Below are positions 43,477 to 52,509 of a stretch of 64,000 bases of DNA, one piece after another. The position numbers were made by a program, and so were the translations under genes. Source of the DNA: Streptomyces sp. SID12488 (GTDB taxonomy: Bacteria > Actinomycetota > Actinomycetes > Streptomycetales > Streptomycetaceae); the NCBI RefSeq assembly GCF_010548275.1, contig NZ_JAAGLT010000017.1, positions 1 through 64,000 of the forward strand, read 5' to 3'. Every line of letters starts with the position of its first letter. Position 1 is the first letter of the stretch. The notes beneath the pieces were generated by a model. That model saw nothing but the letters and a program-made list of their open reading frames with translations, was not told where the DNA came from and searched no databases.

Positions 43477-43902
43477 TCAGTCGGAGAGGGGTTTCACCCA
43501 GCGCCGCCAATGCTCCTCGGCCCCGTACCCGGCCGCACGCCATGCATGCTGCCCGCTCTCGTTGCGCTCCAGCACCATGGCGTCCGCGCGCCGCCCGCCC
43601 AGTCGTACGAACCGTTCCTCGGCGGCGGCCAGCAGCGCCGAACCGATGCCCTGCCGGCGCCGCTCCGGGTGCACCGCGAGCCGGTAGAGATGGCAGCGCC
43701 AGCCGTCGAAACCGGCGATCACAGTGCCCGACAGCACCCCGTCGCGCTCCGCGAGGAGCAGGGCTTCGGGGTCCCGGTCGACGAGCCGGGTCACGCCGTC
43801 GCGGTCGTCGCTGATGCTGGTTCCCTCGGCGGCCTCGCGCCAGAAACGCAGCACGGAGCCGATGTCCGCGTGGGTGGCAGTGCGGATGCGCAGATCACTC
43901 AT
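43477..43902 (-). CDS. GNAT-family N-acetyltransferase
   Basis: A 141-residue GNAT protein: RIRTATHADIG at the N-terminus, the acetyl-CoA loop HPERRRQGIGSALL, and the late NESGQHAWRAAGY strand. ATG 43902 opens MSDLRIRTATHADIG. Acceptor substrate unknown. It stands alone, upstream of the CorC-like operon on the same strand. Confidence 0.85.
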   Translation of the reverse strand: MSDLRIRTATHADIGSVLRFWREAAEGTSISDDRDGVTRLVDRDPEALLLAERDGVLSGTVIAGFDGWRCHLYRLAVHPERRRQGIGSALLAAAEERFVRLGGRRADAMVLERNESGQHAWRAAGYGAEEHWRRWVKPLSD

Positions 43903-43992
43903 GGGGCGAGCCAAGCAGAGCGGCGACCCGTCTGGCGAACTCGTTTCCGTGCACGGAAGGGAGGTTTCCGTGCACGGACACGAACCGAACGG

Positions 43993-45681
43993 TCAGTCCC
44001 GGTCGAGGACCGTTGAGAGGGCCTCCCGCAGCACCGCCCCGGGATTCGCCGACGCCCCCTCCGAGCGCCAGGCCACGAACCCGTCGGGGCGCACCAGCAC
44101 CGCACCGTCCATGGAGACGCCGTGCACCTCCGCCCAGTCCAGGTCGCCCGCGGAGGACAGCTCGGAGTCGGACCCGCTGCCGATCCGGTACGAGGTGAGC
44201 GGCACCGCCAGCTCACGCGCGACGTCCGTCGCCGCGTCGTGCCAGCCGCCGCCCGTGCCACCGACACCCGCGGAGCTGAGGAGCACCAGCGAGCCCTCGT
44301 ACAGGTCGAGCGCGGAGATCCGGGTGCCGGCGCGGTTCAGCCACATGTGCGGAGCCCGGCTGCCCGGCTCGCCCGTCAGCCGTACGCCCTCGGGTACGAC
44401 CGGCACCGCGGGATCGGCACCCACGACCGCGCCCTCCGGATAGCGGTAGCCCAGCGCCACGTTGAGGATCCCGCCCTTCCTGCCACCGGGTCCGCCCGGT
44501 CCGCCGGGCCCACCCGCCGCGGGCGCCGGTGTGTACCCCGGGTGGCTGTGCTCGACCGACCGGGCGGAGGCACGAGCGCTCGTCGCCTCCGCGACCGGCC
44601 TGCGTTCCGTGTCGTACGACCCCAGCAGACCCGGACCCGCCCAGCCGCCCAGCACGGCGGCCAGCTTCCAGGCGAGGTTGTGCGCGTCCTGGATGCCGGT
44701 GTTTGAGCCGAACGCCCCGGTGGGGGACATCTCGTGGGCCGAGTCGCCGGCGAGGAACACCCGGCGGTCCGCGTACCGTTCGGCGACCCTCTCGGCGGCG
44801 TGCCAGGCGGCCCTGCCGGTGATCTCCACATCCAGATCCGGTACGCCGACGGCCCGCCGGATGTGTTCCCGGCACCGCTCGTCGGTGAACTCCTCCAGCG
44901 TCTCGCCCTGTTCGGGGTGCCAGGGCGCGTGGAACACCCAGCGCTCCCGGTTGTCGACCGGCAGCAGGGCCCCGTCGGCGTCCGGGCTGGTCAGGTAGCA
45001 GACGATGAAGCGCCGGTCGCCGACCACGTCCGCGAGGCCGCGGGAGGTGAAGGTGATGCTCACGTTGTGGAACAGGTCGCCGGGGCCGTTCTGCCCGATG
45101 CCGAGCTGCTCGCGGACGGGGCTGCGCGGACCGTCCGCCGCGACGAGGTAGTCCGCCCGGACGGTGGTGTGCTCACCGGTTTCCCGGCTCTTGAGCTGAG
45201 CGGTCACCCCGTCGGGGTCCTGTTCGAACGACATCAGTTCGGTCGAGAACCGCAGATCCCCGCCGAGCGCCCGCGCGCTCTCCAGCAGGACCGGCTCCAG
45301 GTCGTTCTGGCTGCACAGGCACCACCCGCTGGGGCTGAACCGGGCGAGCCCGCCGCCGGGGTCGATCTCCTTGAACAGCCACTCGCCCACGTCGCCCACC
45401 AGGCTCGGCGTCTGCAGGATGCCGTGGTTGTCCGCCAGGACCGCCGCCGCCTCCTCGATGCGCCGCTCCACCCCGGCCACCCGGAACAACTCCATGGTGC
45501 GCACGTTGTTCCCGCGCCCACGTGGATGGATAGAGGTGCCCGAGTGACGCTCCACGAGCGTGTGCGGCACGCCCAGACGCCCGAGGAACAGGGAGGTGGA
45601 CAGTCCCACCAGGGAGCCGCCGACGATCAGGACGGGTGTGTGGTGGCCGCCTGTGCCGTCGGCCTCTTCCGCGCGGTTCAT
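43993..45681 (-). CDS. whiE-ORFVIII: FAD-dependent aromatic polyketide hydroxylase (whiE ORFVIII type)
   Basis: A 562-residue class A flavoprotein monooxygenase of the phenol hydroxylase/TetX type. LIVGGSLVGLSTSLFLG binds FAD, DGPRSPVREQ is the DG motif, and GDSAHEMSPTGAFGSNTGIQDAHNLAWKLAAVL is the second FAD motif. A thioredoxin-like C-terminal domain follows (about 440-562). AGGAGG lies 6 bp before ATG 45681. It is divergent from the other pigment genes, as in the whiE, sch and cur spore-pigment clusters, where this hydroxylase decorates the aromatic polyketide. A Gly/Pro tract (GGPGGPGG) separates the domains. Confidence 0.92.
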   Translation of the reverse strand: MNRAEEADGTGGHHTPVLIVGGSLVGLSTSLFLGRLGVPHTLVERHSGTSIHPRGRGNNVRTMELFRVAGVERRIEEAAAVLADNHGILQTPSLVGDVGEWLFKEIDPGGGLARFSPSGWCLCSQNDLEPVLLESARALGGDLRFSTELMSFEQDPDGVTAQLKSRETGEHTTVRADYLVAADGPRSPVREQLGIGQNGPGDLFHNVSITFTSRGLADVVGDRRFIVCYLTSPDADGALLPVDNRERWVFHAPWHPEQGETLEEFTDERCREHIRRAVGVPDLDVEITGRAAWHAAERVAERYADRRVFLAGDSAHEMSPTGAFGSNTGIQDAHNLAWKLAAVLGGWAGPGLLGSYDTERRPVAEATSARASARSVEHSHPGYTPAPAAGGPGGPGGPGGRKGGILNVALGYRYPEGAVVGADPAVPVVPEGVRLTGEPGSRAPHMWLNRAGTRISALDLYEGSLVLLSSAGVGGTGGGWHDAATDVARELAVPLTSYRIGSGSDSELSSAGDLDWAEVHGVSMDGAVLVRPDGFVAWRSEGASANPGAVLREALSTVLDRD

Positions 45682-45965
45682 GAATGCCTCCTGTGTCTGC
45701 GGGTCTCCGCCGGTCACTGCCGGGATGCGGGTCGGCGATGGGATTGCCCCTGCACAGTGCCTCCCCGGGGACCGTTCCGCCCGCCGGAGGCACCCGGATG
45801 GCGCACGGTTCACCCGCCCGACCCCGCGGGAGTCGCGCACATCGCGACTCGCGTCAACGATCGGCTCATGGCGGCCCGGGTATTTCGGACACAGCGGTCG
45901 CTGCCTGCCCGACCACGACGGACTTCCACGACGGACTTCCACAACGAAGAGGAGAGGTGCGCCGG
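45682..45965. promoter_or_regulatory. Divergent spore-pigment promoter region
   Basis: This 284-bp gap carries the promoters of the divergent hydroxylase and of the main pigment operon. GGGTAT at about 45887 resembles the -10 of sporulation sigma promoters, but I see no clear -35. In S. coelicolor the corresponding promoters depend on whi genes and sigma-F. Here that is inference by analogy. Confidence 0.4.
45914..45939. repeat. 13-bp tandem repeat in the ORFI leader
   Basis: CACGACGGACTTC is exactly duplicated, followed by a partial third unit CACAACG, about 25 bp before the ORFI start. It is a possible operator or a slippage product. Confidence 0.55.
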
Positions 45966-47090
45966 ATGACCATCTCGGGACGCATATCGCAGTCGGCGTT
46001 CGACGGCTCCAGGCTGCGGGTGATCCTGCTGCTCGACCTGTACGAAGGAGCCCAGCAGCAGTTCCTGGACGCATACGAACTCATGCGCAACCAGGTCGCG
46101 TCCGTGCCCGGTCACCTCAGTGACCAGCTCTGCCAGTCGATCGAGAACCCCTCGCAGTGGCTCATCACCAGCGAGTGGGAGAGCGCCCCGCCCTTCCTCG
46201 CCTGGGTGAACAGCGAGGAGCACGTCGAGACCGTCCGGCCGATGCACAGCTGCGTCCGGGACACCCGCTCGATGCGCTACAGCATCGTCCGCGAGACGAC
46301 CCCCAACGCGCCGCTCACCCCGGAGCAGTCGATGGCGGGCATGCAGGTGGCGGCGCGCGTGGGCGACGGTGTCGCACGCCACGCCCTCACCTTCACCGTC
46401 AAGCCCGGCTCCGAGTCGAAGGTCGCCGAGATCCTGGCCGGCTACACCTCGCCCGAGGCCCAGGTCGACGACACCACCCGGCTGCGCCGTACCTCCCTCT
46501 TCATGCACGGCAACCGCGTCGTACGGGCCGTGGAGGTCGAGGGCGACCTCCTCGCGGCGCTGCGCCACGTCGCCCGCCAGCCCGAGGTGCGGGCGGTCGA
46601 GGAGGCGATCAACCCGTACCTGGAACAGGACCGGGACCTCAGCGACCCCGACTCCGCGCGGGTCTTCTTCACCCGGGCCGCGCTCCCCGCCGTCCACCAC
46701 GTGGTCTCAGCCGAGGAGGCACCGGCCGGACTGCGGCGCCACGCGCTGTACTACCCGGCGAAGGAGGGCCGCGGGATGGACCTGGCCAAGCTGCTCGCCC
46801 ACCAGGACGAGGCCGCAGCGGACGACCCGCTCAGCCCGGTGTACGGCAGCACCGTCTTCCAGCGGGATGACATCGTTGTCAGACTGGTCGACCTCACCGG
46901 TGAGCTCGACGCCGACCCGATGTCCTCCCTCGGCCTCAAGGGGCCAGGGAAAGCAGCGGAGTTGGAGCGTCTCCTCGACGGCGCCGCGATCGGTGTCGAG
47001 GGCTCCCTGGAGACGGACCGCAACCTCAACCGCCTCCTGTCGCACGCCGACATGATGCCCGTCACCGACCGCAGCTCGGCGCGCTCCTGA
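45966..47090 (+). CDS. whiE-ORFI: Spore-pigment protein, SchA/CurD type (whiE ORFI)
   Basis: A 374-residue protein made of an ABM-like N-terminal segment (ILLLDLYEGAQQQFLDAYEL) and a SchA/CurD-like domain (about 125-360). It is the conserved first gene of spore-pigment type II PKS operons. Its biochemical role is not settled; a cyclase- or monooxygenase-like function is possible from the ferredoxin-like repeats. ATG 45966 follows GAGGAGAGG. First gene of a run of seven same-strand genes. Confidence 0.9.
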   Translation: MTISGRISQSAFDGSRLRVILLLDLYEGAQQQFLDAYELMRNQVASVPGHLSDQLCQSIENPSQWLITSEWESAPPFLAWVNSEEHVETVRPMHSCVRDTRSMRYSIVRETTPNAPLTPEQSMAGMQVAARVGDGVARHALTFTVKPGSESKVAEILAGYTSPEAQVDDTTRLRRTSLFMHGNRVVRAVEVEGDLLAALRHVARQPEVRAVEEAINPYLEQDRDLSDPDSARVFFTRAALPAVHHVVSAEEAPAGLRRHALYYPAKEGRGMDLAKLLAHQDEAAADDPLSPVYGSTVFQRDDIVVRLVDLTGELDADPMSSLGLKGPGKAAELERLLDGAAIGVEGSLETDRNLNRLLSHADMMPVTDRSSARS

Positions 47091-47166
47091 CGGACCATCG
47101 CGGCGCTCTCCGCGCCGCCCCCGCCCCGCCCGGACGACGTCCCTGCCACCCCCGGAGGTGTCAACC

Positions 47167-47649
47167 ATGAACAAGCAGCACCCATGCATCGTGGACCTGA
47201 GCGAGACAGAACCCAACCGCAGACGCGGAGGCGACCTGAGGGCCATGCTCACGCCCGCCACGGTGGGTTCCACCAGCGGCTTCATGGGTCTGGCGATCGT
47301 CCAGCCCGGCGAGCGCATCGGCGAGCACTACCACCCGTACTCCGAGGAGTTCGTGTACGTCGTCGCAGGCAGCCTCGAAGTGGACCTGGACGGCGAGACA
47401 CACGCACTCAGGCCCGACCAGGGTCTCCTGATCCCGATCGACGTGCGCCACCGCTTCCGCAACGTCGGTGACGTGGAGGCCCGCATGGTCTTCCACCTGG
47501 GCCCGCTCGCCCCCCGCCCCAGCCTCGGGCACGTCGACACGGAGGTGACCGAGACCGCCGTACCCGGCACGGAGTTCGCCGTCGGCGGGCCGGACCGGCT
47601 CGCTCCGGACCACGGACAGCGGTCCGAGCGGAGCGGGGCCATACGGTGA
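47167..47649 (+). CDS. whiE-ORFII: Spore-pigment cupin (whiE ORFII)
   Basis: A 160-residue single-domain cupin. Motif 1 is GERIGEHYHPYSEEFVYVVAG, with His and Glu metal ligands, and motif 2 is IPIDVRHRFRN. Probably a metal-dependent cyclase or oxygenase of the pigment pathway. ATG 47167 has GGAGG 8 bp upstream; GTG 47158 is too close to it. Its stop overlaps the KS-alpha GTG. Confidence 0.9.
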   Translation: MNKQHPCIVDLSETEPNRRRGGDLRAMLTPATVGSTSGFMGLAIVQPGERIGEHYHPYSEEFVYVVAGSLEVDLDGETHALRPDQGLLIPIDVRHRFRNVGDVEARMVFHLGPLAPRPSLGHVDTEVTETAVPGTEFAVGGPDRLAPDHGQRSERSGAIR

Positions 47650-48914
47650 CCCGGCGGGTGGCTGTCACCGGTATCGGTGTGGTCGCTCCAGGCGGCACCG
47701 GGGCGACGGCGTTCTGGGACCTCCTCGCCGGCGGCCGTACCGCGACCCGGGGCATCACGCTGTTCGATCCGGCGGGACTGCGTTCGCGCATCGCCGCCGA
47801 ATGCGACTTCGACCCGTTCGCGCACGGCCTGGACCCGGAGCTGAGCCAGCACGCCGACCGTTACATCCAGTTCGCCATGGTCGCCGCCGCCGAAGCCGTC
47901 GGCGACTCCGGACTCGACACCGGCACCCAGGATCCCTGGCGCGTCGCGGTCTCCCTGGGCAGCGCCGTCGGCGGCACCACCCGCCTCGAACACGACTACG
48001 TCAAGGTCAGCGAGGGCGGACAGCGGTGGGACGTGGACCACCGCGGCGCCGACCCGGAACTGCACCGGGCGTTCTCACCGAGCACCCTCGCCTCGGTCGT
48101 CGCCGAACAGTTCGGCGCCCAGGGCCCGGTGCAGACCGTCTCCACCGGCTGCACCTCCGGGATCGACGCGGTCGGCTACGCCTTCCACACCATCGAGGAG
48201 GGCCGGGCCGACATCTGCATCGCCGGAGCGGCGGACTCGCCGATATCGCCGATCACCATGGCCTGCTTCGACGCCATCAAGGCGACGTCGGACAACAATG
48301 ACGACCCCGAACACGCCTCCAAGCCCTTCGACGCCCGCCGCAACGGCTTCGTGATGGGCGAGGGCGCGGCGGTGCTCGTCCTGGAGGAGTACGAGCACGC
48401 CCGGGCCCGCGGCGCCCACATCTACTGCGAGGTCGGCGGCTACGCCACCTTCGGCAACGCCTACCACATGACCGGTCTGACCTGCGAGGGACTGGAGATG
48501 GCCCGGGCGATCGACTCCACGCTCGACCAGGCCCGCCTCGATCCCACGCTGATCGACTACGTCAACGCGCACGGCTCGGGCACCAAACAGAACGACCGGC
48601 ACGAGACCGCCGCGGTGAAGCGGTCCCTGGGCGCCCACGCCTACGACACACCCATGAGCTCCATCAAATCCATGGTGGGCCACTCACTGGGCGCGATCGG
48701 CGCGATCGAGATCGTCGCGTGCGTCCTGGCGCTGAAGCACCAGGTCGTGCCGCCGACGGCGAACTACGAGACACCCGACCCGGAGTGCGACCTGGACTAC
48801 GTGCCGCGCACCGCGCGCCCGCGCAGGCTCAGGAACGTGCTCTCCGTCGGCAGCGGATTCGGCGGCTTCCAGTCGGCTGTACTGCTGACCAGGCCGGGCG
48901 GGAGGACTCGATGA
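47646..48914 (+). CDS. whiE-ORFIII: Ketosynthase alpha (minimal PKS, whiE ORFIII)
   Basis: A 422-residue type II polyketide ketosynthase. The active site is VSTGCTSG with Cys169; the catalytic histidines are in NAHGSGTKQND and SMVGHSLGAIG. It condenses malonyl units on the ACP with the chain-length factor. The GTG start overlaps the cupin stop, and its stop overlaps the CLF start (ATGA). Confidence 0.96.
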   Translation: MTRRVAVTGIGVVAPGGTGATAFWDLLAGGRTATRGITLFDPAGLRSRIAAECDFDPFAHGLDPELSQHADRYIQFAMVAAAEAVGDSGLDTGTQDPWRVAVSLGSAVGGTTRLEHDYVKVSEGGQRWDVDHRGADPELHRAFSPSTLASVVAEQFGAQGPVQTVSTGCTSGIDAVGYAFHTIEEGRADICIAGAADSPISPITMACFDAIKATSDNNDDPEHASKPFDARRNGFVMGEGAAVLVLEEYEHARARGAHIYCEVGGYATFGNAYHMTGLTCEGLEMARAIDSTLDQARLDPTLIDYVNAHGSGTKQNDRHETAAVKRSLGAHAYDTPMSSIKSMVGHSLGAIGAIEIVACVLALKHQVVPPTANYETPDPECDLDYVPRTARPRRLRNVLSVGSGFGGFQSAVLLTRPGGRTR

Positions 48915-50185
48915 CCACACGGCAGACCCAGCACACACGGCACACTCGGCGCACCCCGCGCGCGGCCATCACCGGTATCGGTGTGATCGCGCCCAACGGT
49001 CTGCGGACCGACGCGTACTGGAAGGCCGTCGGCGAAGGCCTCGTCGTCCTGGACGGGATCACCCGCGACGGCTGCGGGCACCTGCCGCTCCGAGTCGCGG
49101 GCGAGGTCCGGGGCTTCGACGCCGCGGGCATCATCGAGGAACGTTTCCTCGTCCAGACCGACCCGTTCAGCCACTTCGCCATGGCCGCCGCCGCGCTCGC
49201 ACTCGACGACGCGGGAATCGGCAGGGGTGAGCCCACCGAGCCGTTCGACATCGGTGTGGTCACCGCGGCCGGGTCCGGCGGCGGCGAGTTCGGGCAGCGG
49301 GAGCTCCAGAAGCTGTGGGGCCAGGGATCCAGGTACGTCGGCCCGTACCAGTCCATCGCCTGGTTCTACGCCGCCAGCACCGGCCAGATCTCCATCCGCG
49401 GCGGCTTCAAGGGACCGTGCGGGGTCGTCGCGAGCGACGAGGCCGGCGGTCTGGACGCCGTCGCCCACGCAGCCCGGGCCGTACGGCGCGGCACCGGCGC
49501 GGTCGTCGTCGGCAGCGCGGAGGCGCCCCTCGCCCCCTACTCGATGGTCTGCCAGCTCGGCTACGCCGAACTCAGCACCGTCGAGGACCCGGCCCGCGCC
49601 TACCGCCCCTTCACCAAGGGCGCCTGCGGCTTCGTACCCGCGGAGGGCGGCGCGATGCTCGTCGTCGAGGACGAGAACCGCGCCCGCGAGCGGGGGGCGG
49701 CCGTCCGGGCCACCGTGGCCGGTCACGCCGCCACCTTCACCGGCGCCTCCCGTTGGGACCGGTCCCGGGAGGGGCTCGCCCACGCGATCAGGGGCGCCCT
49801 CGACGAGGCCGGGTGTGCTCCGGAGGAGATCGACGTCGTGTTCGCCGACGCGCTGGGTGTGCCGGAGGCGGACCGTGCAGAGGCCGGCGCCATCGCCGAC
49901 GCCCTCGGGGCACACGGTGCCAAGGTCCCGGTCACGGCGCCCAAGACCGGCATCGGGCGCGCCTACTGCGGGGCGCCCGTGCTGGACATCGCCGCCGCGG
50001 TGCTCGCCATGGAGCACCGCCTGATCCCGCCCACCCCCAACGTGTTCGACATCTGCCACGACCTCGACCTGGTGATGTCCCGCGCTCGCCCCGCCGAGCC
50101 GCGCACGGCCCTGGTCCTCAGCCGGGGACTGATGGGTTCCAACGCGGCGCTGGTCGTGCGCCGTGGAGACGACTCCGCCCGATGA
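48911..50185 (+). CDS. whiE-ORFIV: Chain-length factor / ketosynthase beta (whiE ORFIV)
   Basis: A 424-residue KS-beta. It aligns with KS-alpha throughout, but the active-site Cys is replaced: VVASDEAGGLDA puts Glu177 where Cys169 stands in KS-alpha. Most chain-length factors have Gln there. It forms the heterodimer that sets polyketide length. The N-terminus has a Thr/His/Arg-rich lead of about 15 residues. Overlaps its neighbours by ATGA at both ends if the earlier ACP start is used. Confidence 0.95.
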   Translation: MTTRQTQHTRHTRRTPRAAITGIGVIAPNGLRTDAYWKAVGEGLVVLDGITRDGCGHLPLRVAGEVRGFDAAGIIEERFLVQTDPFSHFAMAAAALALDDAGIGRGEPTEPFDIGVVTAAGSGGGEFGQRELQKLWGQGSRYVGPYQSIAWFYAASTGQISIRGGFKGPCGVVASDEAGGLDAVAHAARAVRRGTGAVVVGSAEAPLAPYSMVCQLGYAELSTVEDPARAYRPFTKGACGFVPAEGGAMLVVEDENRARERGAAVRATVAGHAATFTGASRWDRSREGLAHAIRGALDEAGCAPEEIDVVFADALGVPEADRAEAGAIADALGAHGAKVPVTAPKTGIGRAYCGAPVLDIAAAVLAMEHRLIPPTPNVFDICHDLDLVMSRARPAEPRTALVLSRGLMGSNAALVVRRGDDSAR

Positions 50186-50211
50186 CCACCGGGCGGGAAG
50201 GAGACACCCGC

Positions 50212-50472
50212 ATGCTCACCACCCAAGTGACCTACGACGAGCTGGCCGCCCTCATGAAGAGGGGAGCCGGCGTCACCGTCGACCCGGGCGAGCTGGAGCG
50301 CGCCTCGGACACCCCCTTCGGGATCCTCGGCCTCGACTCGCTCGGCCTGCTCGGCATCGTCGGCGAGCTGGAGAACCAGTACGGCCGCTCGCTGCCCCCC
50401 GACTCCGAGCGCTGCAGGACGCCCCAGGAGTTCCTCGACCTCGTCAACAGCACCCTCAAGGCTGGAGCCTGA
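50212..50472 (+). CDS. whiE-ORFV: Acyl carrier protein (whiE ORFV)
   Basis: An 86-residue type II PKS ACP. The phosphopantetheine serine is Ser43 in GLDSLGLLG. ATG 50212 has GAAGGAG 8 bp upstream and gives the usual length (about 86). An in-frame ATG at 50182 that overlaps the CLF stop would add ten residues and cannot be excluded. Confidence 0.93.
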   Translation: MLTTQVTYDELAALMKRGAGVTVDPGELERASDTPFGILGLDSLGLLGIVGELENQYGRSLPPDSERCRTPQEFLDLVNSTLKAGA

Positions 50473-50473
50473 A

Positions 50474-50950
50474 GTGGCCGGACACACCGAGAACAGCATC
50501 ACCGTCGACGCCCCTCTCGACCTCGTCTGGGACATCACCAACGACATCGAGAACTGGCCCCGGCTCTTCACCGAGTACTCGTCCCTCGAAGTGCTCTCCC
50601 GCGAGGGCGACACGACGGCCTTCCGCCTGACCATGTACCCGGACGACAACGGCAAGGTCTGGAGCTGGGTCTCGGAACGCACCGTGGACCGAGCCAACCG
50701 GACCGTCCGGGCCCGCCGGGTGGAGACGGGCCCCTTCGCCCACATGAACATCCTGTGGGAGTACTCGGAGCTGCCGGGCGGCACCCAGATGCGCTGGACG
50801 CAGGACTTCGCGATGAAGCCCGACGCCCCGGTCGACGACGACTGGATGACGGACAACATCAACCGCAACTCCCGTACGCAGATGGCGCTCATCCGGGACC
50901 GGATCGAGCAGGTCGCCCGCGACCGCCAGAACGCGCCCCTGCCCCGCTGA
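50474..50950 (+). CDS. whiE-ORFVI: Polyketide aromatase/cyclase (whiE ORFVI)
   Basis: A 158-residue START/Bet v1-like aromatase (SRPBCC fold), as in TcmN-N and WhiE-ORFVI. ITVDAPLDLVWDITNDIENWPRLF is its typical N-terminal strand-helix. It guides first-ring cyclisation and aromatisation. GTG start 50474 lies one base after the ACP stop. Confidence 0.94.
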   Translation: MAGHTENSITVDAPLDLVWDITNDIENWPRLFTEYSSLEVLSREGDTTAFRLTMYPDDNGKVWSWVSERTVDRANRTVRARRVETGPFAHMNILWEYSELPGGTQMRWTQDFAMKPDAPVDDDWMTDNINRNSRTQMALIRDRIEQVARDRQNAPLPR

Positions 50951-50975
50951 GTCACCGGCCCAGGAAGGACACCCG

Positions 50976-51311
50976 ATGCACCACGCCCTGATCGTCGCCC
51001 GCATGGCACCCGAGTCGGCGCCGGCGATCGCCGACCTGTTCGCCGCCTCCGACAGCGGCGAACTCCCGCACCTCGTCGGTGTCACCCGCCGCAGCCTCTT
51101 CCAGTACGGCGACGTGTACCTGCACTTCATCGAGGCCGACCAGGACCCGGCGCCCGCCATTGCGAAGGTGGCCGGCCACCCCGAGTTCCGGAGCGTCAGC
51201 GACAAGCTGTCGGCGTACGTCTCCGCGTACGACCCGCTGACGTGGCGCAGCCCCAAGGACGCCATGGCGCGCTGCTTCTACCAGTGGGAGCGGGGCGCCT
51301 CCGGCTCCTGA
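50976..51311 (+). CDS. whiE-ORFVII: TcmI-family polyketide cyclase (whiE ORFVII)
   Basis: A 111-residue ferredoxin-like cyclase of the TcmI family (HALIVARMAPES at the start, VGVTRRSLFQYGDVYLHFIE in the middle). It closes later rings. Last gene of the operon; GGAAGG lies ahead of ATG 50976, and a strong terminator follows. Confidence 0.93.
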   Translation: MHHALIVARMAPESAPAIADLFAASDSGELPHLVGVTRRSLFQYGDVYLHFIEADQDPAPAIAKVAGHPEFRSVSDKLSAYVSAYDPLTWRSPKDAMARCFYQWERGASGS

Positions 51312-51317
51312 GCACCG

Positions 51318-51364
51318 AACCCCGAGGCCGGTACCGCGAACTTCGCGGTACCGGCCTCGGGGTT
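51318..51364. terminator. Bidirectional terminator at the end of the pigment operon
   Basis: A perfect 23-bp inverted repeat (51318-51340 with 51342-51364) lies between the convergent cyclase and O-methyltransferase genes and ends in TTT on the plus strand. Confidence 0.85.
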
Positions 51365-51379
51365 TCGGCTGTGGTGCGG

Positions 51380-52438
51380 TCAGCTGGGGACCGTGCACTC
51401 GAAGGCGTGCAGATACGCGTTGACCGGGCGGATCTCGCCGATGACCAGGCCCGCGTCCGTCAGCCGGTCGACCATGCTCTGCCGGGTGTGCTTCGCACCG
51501 CCGACGTTGAGGAGCAGCAGCAGGTCCATGGCCGTCGTGAACTTCATCGACGGTGTGTCGTCCACGAGGTTCTCGATCACGACGACCCGCGCACCGGGCC
51601 GCGCCGCCTTCCGGACGTTCGCCAGCGCCCTGCGGGTGCTCTCGTCGTCCCACTCCAGGATGTTCTTGATGATGTACACATCCGCCTGTACGGGGATGTC
51701 CTCCCGGCAGTCCCCGGCCACGATGCTCACCCGGGCGGCCAGTGAACCGCCGTCGCGGAGTCGCGGATCCGCGTTCTCCACCACTCCGGGCAGGTCGAGC
51801 AGCGTGCCGTGCATCTGCGGGTGCTTCTCCAGCAGGCCGGCCACGACCCGGCCCTGACCGCCGCCGATGTCGGCGACCGACGACACCCCGGTCAGGTCCA
51901 GCAGGTTCGCGACGTCACGGGCGGACTGCTCGCTGGACGTCGTCATGGCCCGGTTGAAGACATACGCCGACTCGGGGGCCTCCTCGTTGAGGTACGAGAA
52001 GAACTCCCTGTCGTACATGTCCTCGAAGACGTTGCGGCCGGAGCGCACCGCCTCGTCCAGCTGCGGCCAGACGTTCCACGTCCACGGCTCGGTGCACCAC
52101 AGCGCGATGTACCGCAGGCTGTGCGGATCGTCCTCGCGCAGCAGCCGGGACATCTCCGTGTGGACGAAGGTGCCGTCTGGGCGCTCCGCGAAGACGCCCT
52201 GGCAGGACAGCGCGCGCAGCAGCCGCCTGAGGGTGTGGGGCTGGGTCTTCACCGCCGCCGCCAGGTCCTCCACGGTCGTGGGCGTGTCGTCGGCCAGGGC
52301 GTCCGCGACGCCCAGCCGGGCGGCGGCGCGTACGGCGGCGGCGCAGGCCGCCCCGAACACCAGCTCCCTCAGCCGCATGGGCGCGGGGGGAGCCGGAGGG
52401 GCCGTGGCGGTGGGGGGAGCCGGGTCAACGGTCGTCAT
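51380..52438 (-). CDS. O-methyltransferase, spore-pigment accessory
   Basis: A 352-residue SAM-dependent methyltransferase of the plant-like/TcmN-C type: N-terminal dimerisation winged helix (about 25-110), SAM motif VADIGGGQGRV, and the later GDCREDIP and IIKNILEWDD. Start ATG 52438 follows GAGGAAAC; a Pro/Ala-rich lead precedes the domain. It is convergent with the whiE-type operon and should methylate a pigment hydroxyl. This gene is not part of the classical S. coelicolor whiE set. Confidence 0.88.
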   Translation of the reverse strand: MTTVDPAPPTATAPPAPPAPMRLRELVFGAACAAAVRAAARLGVADALADDTPTTVEDLAAAVKTQPHTLRRLLRALSCQGVFAERPDGTFVHTEMSRLLREDDPHSLRYIALWCTEPWTWNVWPQLDEAVRSGRNVFEDMYDREFFSYLNEEAPESAYVFNRAMTTSSEQSARDVANLLDLTGVSSVADIGGGQGRVVAGLLEKHPQMHGTLLDLPGVVENADPRLRDGGSLAARVSIVAGDCREDIPVQADVYIIKNILEWDDESTRRALANVRKAARPGARVVVIENLVDDTPSMKFTTAMDLLLLLNVGGAKHTRQSMVDRLTDAGLVIGEIRPVNAYLHAFECTVPS

Positions 52439-52509
52439 GTGTTTCCTCGCCTCTGTGGTTGTGCCGTGTGGGGGAGTGGGGCGGGTGGGGTGGGTGGTGC
52501 GTCGGTCGG

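Noticed and set aside
49315..50181. Extension of the ACP frame into the CLF gene
   Set aside because: Arg-rich shadow of the CLF; ACPs are about 86 residues, in line with the start at 50212.
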